Positions 59,240-64,000 of a stretch of DNA of 64,000 nt are shown one piece after another. Every line of letters begins with the position of its first letter. Positions within the stretch are counted from its first letter, which is position 1. This DNA comes from Chryseotalea sp. WA131a (GTDB lineage: Bacteria > Bacteroidota > Bacteroidia > Cytophagales > Cyclobacteriaceae), in contig CP073016.1 in assembly GCA_025370075.1 (NCBI GenBank), positions 1,178,001 through 1,242,000 on the forward strand, in the 5' to 3' direction. Both the position numbers and the translations under genes were made by a program. The notes beneath the pieces are model-generated. The model saw only the letters and a list, made by a program, of their open reading frames with translations. It had not been told where the DNA came from and ran no database searches.

Positions 59240-60046
59240 GTGACTTTCTCCCCGAAGTGCTTGGTTCGCTTCGATCTCATTTTTCATTCAAATCCTCAAT
59301 TAAAAGTGACGAACAATATCATCGTCAGAACAGCCATTGCTGCTGACACGCATTACGCAGAAACTATAACCACCGAGATGGCCGAGTCGGCCAAGGCACG
59401 TGGCACCGGCATTGCTAAACGCTCGCCCGAGTACATCCAGCAAAAAATGACAGAAGGCAAAGCTGTAATCGCGCTTATGCCAGATGGCACTTGGGTGGGC
59501 TTTTGTTACATCGAATCGTGGGAACACGAAAAATTTGTGGCCAACAGTGGCCTGATTGTTTCGCCAGCATTTCGCAAAACGGGTGTGGCCACCGAAATCA
59601 AACGTAAAATATTTGAGCTTTCGAGGGAGAAATATCCCAGTGCCAAAATTTTTGGCTTGACCACGGGTTTGGCCGTGATGAAAATCAATTCTGATTTGGG
59701 CTACGAACCCGTAACTTACAATCAATTGACCAACGATGAGCAGTTTTGGAAAGGCTGCCAAAGCTGCGTGAACTACGAAATTTTGATGAACAAAAACCGT
59801 CAGAATTGTATGTGCACTGCCATGCTCTACGACCCAGTGGAAAAGTCGAAAGAAGCCGAGGCAAAAAAGTTTCCCGAAGCTTCAGCTCAAAACTATTGGG
59901 GCAGGGATTTACGCAAAGACAATAAGGTATTCGACCGCTGGGTGCGTTTCAAGCAGTTTGTATTGCTGAAAGGTTGGAAGAAGAAAAATGAGAATACCTC
60001 AAATGAAAAGAGAAGTTCGATATTGAGCTTTTTGTTTTTCTGGTAG
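59240..60046 (+). CDS. GNAT-family acetyltransferase at the head of the arginine genes
   Basis: About 268 residues from the GTG at 59240; a second GTG at 59306 would give a shorter N-terminus and is equally possible. GNAT core: VRTAIAADTHYAETITTEMA, then WVGFCYIESWEHEKF, ANSGLIVSPAFRKTGVATEI with the acetyl-CoA loop and FGLTTGLAVMKINSDLGYEP. The C-terminal ~90 residues contain several Cys (KGCQSCVN, NRQNCMCTAML). It lies 86 bp before argG, where Bacteroidetes carry an N-acetyltransferase serving arginine or N-acyl-arginine synthesis, so an argA-like role is plausible. Confidence 0.75.
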   Translation: MTFSPKCLVRFDLIFHSNPQLKVTNNIIVRTAIAADTHYAETITTEMAESAKARGTGIAKRSPEYIQQKMTEGKAVIALMPDGTWVGFCYIESWEHEKFVANSGLIVSPAFRKTGVATEIKRKIFELSREKYPSAKIFGLTTGLAVMKINSDLGYEPVTYNQLTNDEQFWKGCQSCVNYEILMNKNRQNCMCTAMLYDPVEKSKEAEAKKFPEASAQNYWGRDLRKDNKVFDRWVRFKQFVLLKGWKKKNENTSNEKRSSILSFLFFW

Positions 60047-60132
60047 GCTGAAAGTAGGCAGTCGGCAGTAAGCAGTCGGCAGGCTCACCAACAACTTAAG
60101 ACATCAACACCTTAACACGTCAACACATCAAA

Positions 60133-61329
60133 ATGAAAAAAGTAGCACTAGCATTCAGTGGCGGACTAGACACCTCCTACTGCGCAAAATATTTGTCGGA
60201 AGATTTGGGATACGAGGTTCACTCCATTACGGTGAACACGGGCGGATTTGATGCAGCCGAAATGCAGGCCATTGAAACACGCGCCAAAGGTTTGGGCATG
60301 GCATCACACAAAACGGTGGATGCAACCAAATCTTACTATGAAAAAGTGATTCGATATCTGATTTATGGCAACGTATTGAAAAATGCTACCTACCCGCTCA
60401 GTGTAAGTGCCGAGCGCATGTCGCAGGCATTGGCAGTAGCCAACTATGCCAAAGAAATTGGAGCCGATGCCGTAGCACATGGAAGCACTGGCGCTGGCAA
60501 CGACCAAGTGCGGTTTGATATGATTTTTCAAATTTTATTGCCTGGTGCTGAAATCATCACACCCATCCGCGAAAAGCGGTTGAGTCGCGAAGAAGAAATT
60601 GATTACCTAAAAGGCAAAGGCGTAGATTTCAATTTTGAAAAAGCAAAGTACTCGATCAATAAAGGCATTTGGGGCACTTCCGTGGGCGGAAAAGAAACCC
60701 TAAACTCGATGGGGCAACTGCCAGAAGAGGCCTGGCCTACGCAAGTGACGAAGCAAGGCCATGAAGAAGTGAAAATTGGTTTTGAAAAAGGTGAACTCGT
60801 TTCCATCAACGGAAAAAAATTCCCGCACCCTACCGAAGCCATTCAATACCTTCAATCCATTGCCGGGCCTTACGGAATTGGCCGCGATATACACGTTGGC
60901 GATACGATTATAGGTATCAAAGGCCGTGTGGGTTTTGAGGCAGCAGCACCTGTGCTCATTATTAAGGCACACCATGCATTGGAAAAACACGTGCTCACCA
61001 AATGGCAATTGAGTTGGAAAGATCAACTCGCGCAGTTCTATGGTAACTGGCTTCACGAAGGTCAGTACCTCGATCCCGTGATGCGCAATACGGAAGCATT
61101 CTTACATGACTCACAGGAAAATGTAACAGGCGAAGTTTCGATTACGCTTTATCCGTATCGTTATCAAATCAACGGCATCGAATCTCCATTCGATTTAATG
61201 TCAAGCAAGTTTGGAAAATATGGCGAAATGAATTTGGGATGGACAGGAGATGATGTGAAGGGCTTCACGAAGATATTTGGGAACCAGGTAGCAATTTATC
61301 ACAGCATTAAAGTTGAAAGTCCAAAGTAG
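60133..61329 (+). CDS. argG: Argininosuccinate synthase
   Basis: 398 residues; joins citrulline and aspartate using ATP. PP-loop LAFSGGLDTSYCAKYL at the N-terminus, VAHGSTGAGNDQVRFD for ATP and substrate, IWGTSVGGKETLN and the C-terminal VSITLYPYRYQINGIES. Length normal. ATG at 60133. In Bacteroidetes that use N-succinyl or N-acetyl citrulline the gene still sits at this place. Upstream of argC by 51 bp. Confidence 0.95.
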   Translation: MKKVALAFSGGLDTSYCAKYLSEDLGYEVHSITVNTGGFDAAEMQAIETRAKGLGMASHKTVDATKSYYEKVIRYLIYGNVLKNATYPLSVSAERMSQALAVANYAKEIGADAVAHGSTGAGNDQVRFDMIFQILLPGAEIITPIREKRLSREEEIDYLKGKGVDFNFEKAKYSINKGIWGTSVGGKETLNSMGQLPEEAWPTQVTKQGHEEVKIGFEKGELVSINGKKFPHPTEAIQYLQSIAGPYGIGRDIHVGDTIIGIKGRVGFEAAAPVLIIKAHHALEKHVLTKWQLSWKDQLAQFYGNWLHEGQYLDPVMRNTEAFLHDSQENVTGEVSITLYPYRYQINGIESPFDLMSSKFGKYGEMNLGWTGDDVKGFTKIFGNQVAIYHSIKVESPK

Positions 61330-61380
61330 AAAGTAGAAAGACGACTAAACAATGAACTTTCAACTTTCAACTCAGATAAA

Positions 61381-62352
61381 ATGAAAATAAAAGCAGGCAT
61401 CATTGGCGGAGCGGGTTACACCGGTGGAGAAACAACAAGACTATTGTTGAGTCACCCCAATGTGGAATTGGTTTTTGCGCAAAGCAGAAGTCAGGCAGGA
61501 AAACCACTCAATTCGGTGCATCACGATTTGGTTGGTGATACAGATTTGAAATTTTCAGAAGGCTTCAATCAAACGGTAGATGTGTTGTTTCTCTGCCTTA
61601 GTCATGGTGAAAGCAAAAAACTATTGACCGAGAATATTTTTCCATCGACTACTCGTATCATCGATTTGGGAAACGATTTTCGATTGGGAGAAAAAGCAGG
61701 TAACCGTGAATTTGTGTATGGGCTTCCTGAATTTCAACGCGAAAAAGTAAAATCGGCAAAAAATATCGCCAACCCTGGCTGCTTTGCAACTACTATACAA
61801 TTGGGGTTATTGCCATTGGCAAAAGCTGGTTTACTGAAAGAAGTTCACACTACAGGCATCACAGGCTCAACAGGTGCAGGACAAAAATTACAAGACACCA
61901 CGAACTTTACATGGCGCGCCAATAACATCTCAGCCTACAAAACACTGACCCATCAACACTTGGGCGAAATCAATCAGACTTTGAAATCGTTACAATCCAA
62001 TTTTGTTGAAGCAATCAACTTTGTGCCTTGGCGTGGAGATTTCACACGCGGCATATTTGTTACGTCTGTTTTGGATTGTAATTTGACTTTGGTTAATGCT
62101 AACAAATTGTACAAAGACTATTATGCAAGTCATCCATTCACGAACGTGGCTGATGGAATGATTGACATGAAACAAGTGGTGAACACAAACAAGTGTCTAC
62201 TATTTTTGGAGAAAATTGAAAACAAACTTGCCATTCACTCAGCAACCGATAACTTATTGAAGGGCGCAAGCGGGCAAGCCGTGCAGAATATGAATTTGAT
62301 GTTTGGATTTAATGAAAGCGATGGGCTAAGATTAAAACCAATTTCATACTAG
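61381..62352 (+). CDS. argC: N-acetyl-gamma-glutamyl-phosphate reductase
   Basis: 323 residues; NADPH-dependent reductase, third step of arginine synthesis. Rossmann motif GIIGGAGYTGGETTRLLLSH, the catalytic Cys in NPGCFATTIQLGLLP, and GAGQKLQDTTNF followed by the LTHQHLGEINQTL substrate segment. ATG at 61381. Its stop is 10 bp before the YhcG-like nuclease gene, which separates it from argD. Confidence 0.95.
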   Translation: MKIKAGIIGGAGYTGGETTRLLLSHPNVELVFAQSRSQAGKPLNSVHHDLVGDTDLKFSEGFNQTVDVLFLCLSHGESKKLLTENIFPSTTRIIDLGNDFRLGEKAGNREFVYGLPEFQREKVKSAKNIANPGCFATTIQLGLLPLAKAGLLKEVHTTGITGSTGAGQKLQDTTNFTWRANNISAYKTLTHQHLGEINQTLKSLQSNFVEAINFVPWRGDFTRGIFVTSVLDCNLTLVNANKLYKDYYASHPFTNVADGMIDMKQVVNTNKCLLFLEKIENKLAIHSATDNLLKGASGQAVQNMNLMFGFNESDGLRLKPISY

Positions 62353-62361
62353 CTTCCCACA

Positions 62362-63405
62362 ATGAAAAAAGCAGTAAAACATTCATCCCAAAAAAAAATA
62401 TCGAACGATAGACTATTCGAACAAATATCGCTGCTAATTGTCGATAGCAAACAACGCGTAAGCACAACTGTAAACCAAGAACTAACACTTCTCTACTGGA
62501 GTATCGGGAAGAAGATTCAGGAGGATATACTGCAAAACAATCGCGCAGATTACGGGCAAAAGGTGGTAATTACACTTTCAAAAAAGCTTACAAAACAATT
62601 TGGTACCGGATGGAGCAGACAACAACTTTGGAATTGTCTCTACGCTGTAGAGACTTTTCCCTCTATTAAGATTCTCTCTACACTGTCGAGAGAATTGAGT
62701 TGGTCTCATCTGAAGGAATTGATTTACCTGAAAGACGAGCTACAGCGAACATTTTACTCGCAAATGGCCGTTGCCGAAAAGTGGAGTGTACGCCAACTGC
62801 GCGAAAGAATTGACAGCATGTTGTTTGAAAGAACTGCTATTTCCAAAAAACCGGAAAAACTTATTGCTCAAGAATTATCTATTCTGAAAAAGAAAAAAAA
62901 GGTGAGTCACGATTTGGTTTTTAGAGACCCTTACGTTTTAGATTTCTTGAATTTATCGGATTCATATAGCGAAAAAGACTTAGAGAGTGCCATCATCGCT
63001 GAGTTGCAACGGTTCATTGTGGAATTAGGGACCGATTTTGCTTTTTTAGCCAGACAAAAAAGAATACTGATTGATGGCGAAGACTATCGAATGGATTTAC
63101 TATTCTACCATCGACAATTGAGGCGTTTGGTTGTGATTGATTTAAAATTAGGAAAGTTTAAGCCAGCCTACAAAGCACAAATGGAACTCTATCTCAATTG
63201 GCTCGAGAAAAATGAAAAAGCAGAGGGAGAGGAGACCCCGATTGGATTAATTTTATGTGCAGACAAAAGTGATGAGCACATTCAACTTCTCACCCTCGAC
63301 AAAGGGAATATAAGAGTAGCTCAGTATCTCACCGCCCTTCCATCCAAAAAACTGTTACAACAAAAACTAAAGCAAGCCATTCGTCTTGCCAATAAACGAT
63401 TTTAA
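62362..63405 (+). CDS. YhcG/DUF1016 family PD-(D/E)XK nuclease
   Basis: 347 residues. The N-terminal DUF1016 part (residues ~20-170) has LLIVDSKQRVSTTVNQELTL, YWSIGKKIQEDIL and WSRQQLWNCLYAVETF. The C-terminal nuclease domain has YRMDLLFYHRQLRRLVVIDLKLGKF, with the D-x(n)-D-x-K catalytic pattern, and ends in IGLILCADKSDEHIQ. YhcG proteins are found with restriction-modification and other mobile systems. Here the gene lies alone inside the arginine operon with 10 bp and 2 bp spacings, so it is co-transcribed with argC and argD. Insertion by a past mobile event is inferred. Confidence 0.88.
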   Translation: MKKAVKHSSQKKISNDRLFEQISLLIVDSKQRVSTTVNQELTLLYWSIGKKIQEDILQNNRADYGQKVVITLSKKLTKQFGTGWSRQQLWNCLYAVETFPSIKILSTLSRELSWSHLKELIYLKDELQRTFYSQMAVAEKWSVRQLRERIDSMLFERTAISKKPEKLIAQELSILKKKKKVSHDLVFRDPYVLDFLNLSDSYSEKDLESAIIAELQRFIVELGTDFAFLARQKRILIDGEDYRMDLLFYHRQLRRLVVIDLKLGKFKPAYKAQMELYLNWLEKNEKAEGEETPIGLILCADKSDEHIQLLTLDKGNIRVAQYLTALPSKKLLQQKLKQAIRLANKRF

Positions 63406-63407
63406 AA

Positions 63408-64000
63408 ATGAAACTCTTTGACGTTTACCCGCTCTTCCCCATCGAACCCGTAAAAGCGCAAGGCTCGTGGCTGTGGGATAAACAAGGGAAAAAATATTTG
63501 GATTTGTATGGAGGTCACGCGGTGATTTCTATCGGGCATAATCATCCACACTTTGTTGAAGCGCTCAAATCGCAGTTGGATAAAATCAGTTTTTATTCCA
63601 ACAGCATTAAAAATGAGTTGCAAGAAAAACTGGCAGAGAAACTCGGTCAGCTTTCAGGCTATCCAAACCACCAACTATTTCTTTGCAACTCAGGTGCTGA
63701 GGCAAATGAAAACGCGTTAAAGCTCGCCTCCTTCGTCAACGGGCGGAAAAAAGTAATTGCGTTTAAAAAAGCCTTTCATGGGCGAACGTCTGGTGCAGTG
63801 GCTGCTACTGACAATCCGAAAATTGTTGCGCCTTTTAATGCCGGTCATGAAATTGTTTTTCTTCCATTCAATGATGAAGCTGCTTTTCTCAATACCCTTA
63901 ACAAAGATGTTGCAGCAGTTATCATCGAAGGCATTCAAGGTGTAGGTGGTATTCATGTTCCCAATCCGTCCTTTCTTCAGTTGCTTTCCAAAAAATGCAA
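63408..64000 (+). CDS. argD: Acetylornithine aminotransferase, partial at window end
   Basis: ATG at 63408, open to the window edge, ~197 residues visible. Class III PLP aminotransferase: FDVYPLFPIEPVKAQGSWLW at the start, YLDLYGGHAVISIGHNHPHF, LFLCNSGAEANENALKLA for PLP phosphate binding, FKKAFHGRTSGAVAAT and AAVIIEGIQGVGG. The PLP lysine is beyond the window. Transaminates N-acetylglutamate semialdehyde (or the succinyl form) to acetylornithine. Follows the YhcG nuclease gene by 2 bp. Confidence 0.92.
   Translation, partial: MKLFDVYPLFPIEPVKAQGSWLWDKQGKKYLDLYGGHAVISIGHNHPHFVEALKSQLDKISFYSNSIKNELQEKLAEKLGQLSGYPNHQLFLCNSGAEANENALKLASFVNGRKKVIAFKKAFHGRTSGAVAATDNPKIVAPFNAGHEIVFLPFNDEAAFLNTLNKDVAAVIIEGIQGVGGIHVPNPSFLQLLSKKC

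Overview
The window looks like a chromosome segment from a Bacteroidetes bacterium, probably of the Cytophagales type; this is inferred from gene content and no database was searched. The signs are a 287-residue primary sigma factor without region 1.1, promoters of the TTTG-N19-TAnnTTTG type, a bacillithiol deacetylase, a small ribosomal protein THX, a fused E1 alpha/beta 2-oxoacid dehydrogenase and several Bacteroidetes-type hypothetical proteins.

Layout. 1-5.05 kb is an accessory island: a RES toxin-like gene, an HTH regulator, and a co-directional operon of three serine recombinase homologues plus a small acidic protein. Two of the recombinases have lost the catalytic serine. The third keeps the catalytic residues, and its reading frame runs antisense through the terminator and body of a tRNA-Asp gene, so the tRNA looks like the integration site. 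5.1-12.2 kb is housekeeping on the minus strand (bshB1, trxB, rpoD, pnp, rpsO, an LptF/LptG permease, a CAT tRNA). 12.4-20.6 kb holds a START-like protein, a solute-binding protein, a glycolytic run (pgi, pfkA, ROK glucokinase), a fatty acid hydroxylase and an M28 peptidase. 20.6-23.0 kb is a degraded patch with intergenic repeats, an HTH remnant and an ISKra4-like IS. 23.1-34.5 kb is housekeeping and envelope genes (purC, STAS protein, rnz, queuosine precursor transporter, RNA methyltransferase, BamA/TamA-like protein, ctlX-like hydrolase, 2-oxoacid dehydrogenase E1, histidine kinase).

34.5-41.5 kb is a complete-order trp operon (trpE-G-D-C-F-B-A, minus strand) headed by a Trp-codon leader peptide and a terminator hairpin, i.e. 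transcription attenuation. The operon is partly eroded: TrpD lacks roughly 140 central residues, and a DAHP synthase remnant with two stop codons lies after trpA. 41.6-45.0 kb has two small conserved genes, the SRP RNA with a clear promoter, a ~152-158 bp tandem repeat made of REP-like palindromes, an IS3 element inserted in that repeat, and a REP-associated IS200-like transposase flanked by the same palindromes.

45.1-48.4 kb carries fbp, an aspartate kinase and an enoyl-CoA hydratase. 48.4-50.8 kb is an accessory patch in which three direct copies of a structured repeat (GTTGGTC/GACCAAC hairpins) bracket small genes whose 5' ends run into the repeat. 50.9-64.0 kb returns to core functions: kdtA, rsgA, a glycosyltransferase and acyltransferase pair, Mpo1-like and DUF4442 proteins, an NhaC antiporter, an RNase D-like exonuclease, a CYTH protein, and an arginine operon (GNAT, argG, argC, argD) that contains a YhcG-type PD-(D/E)XK nuclease gene between argC and argD.
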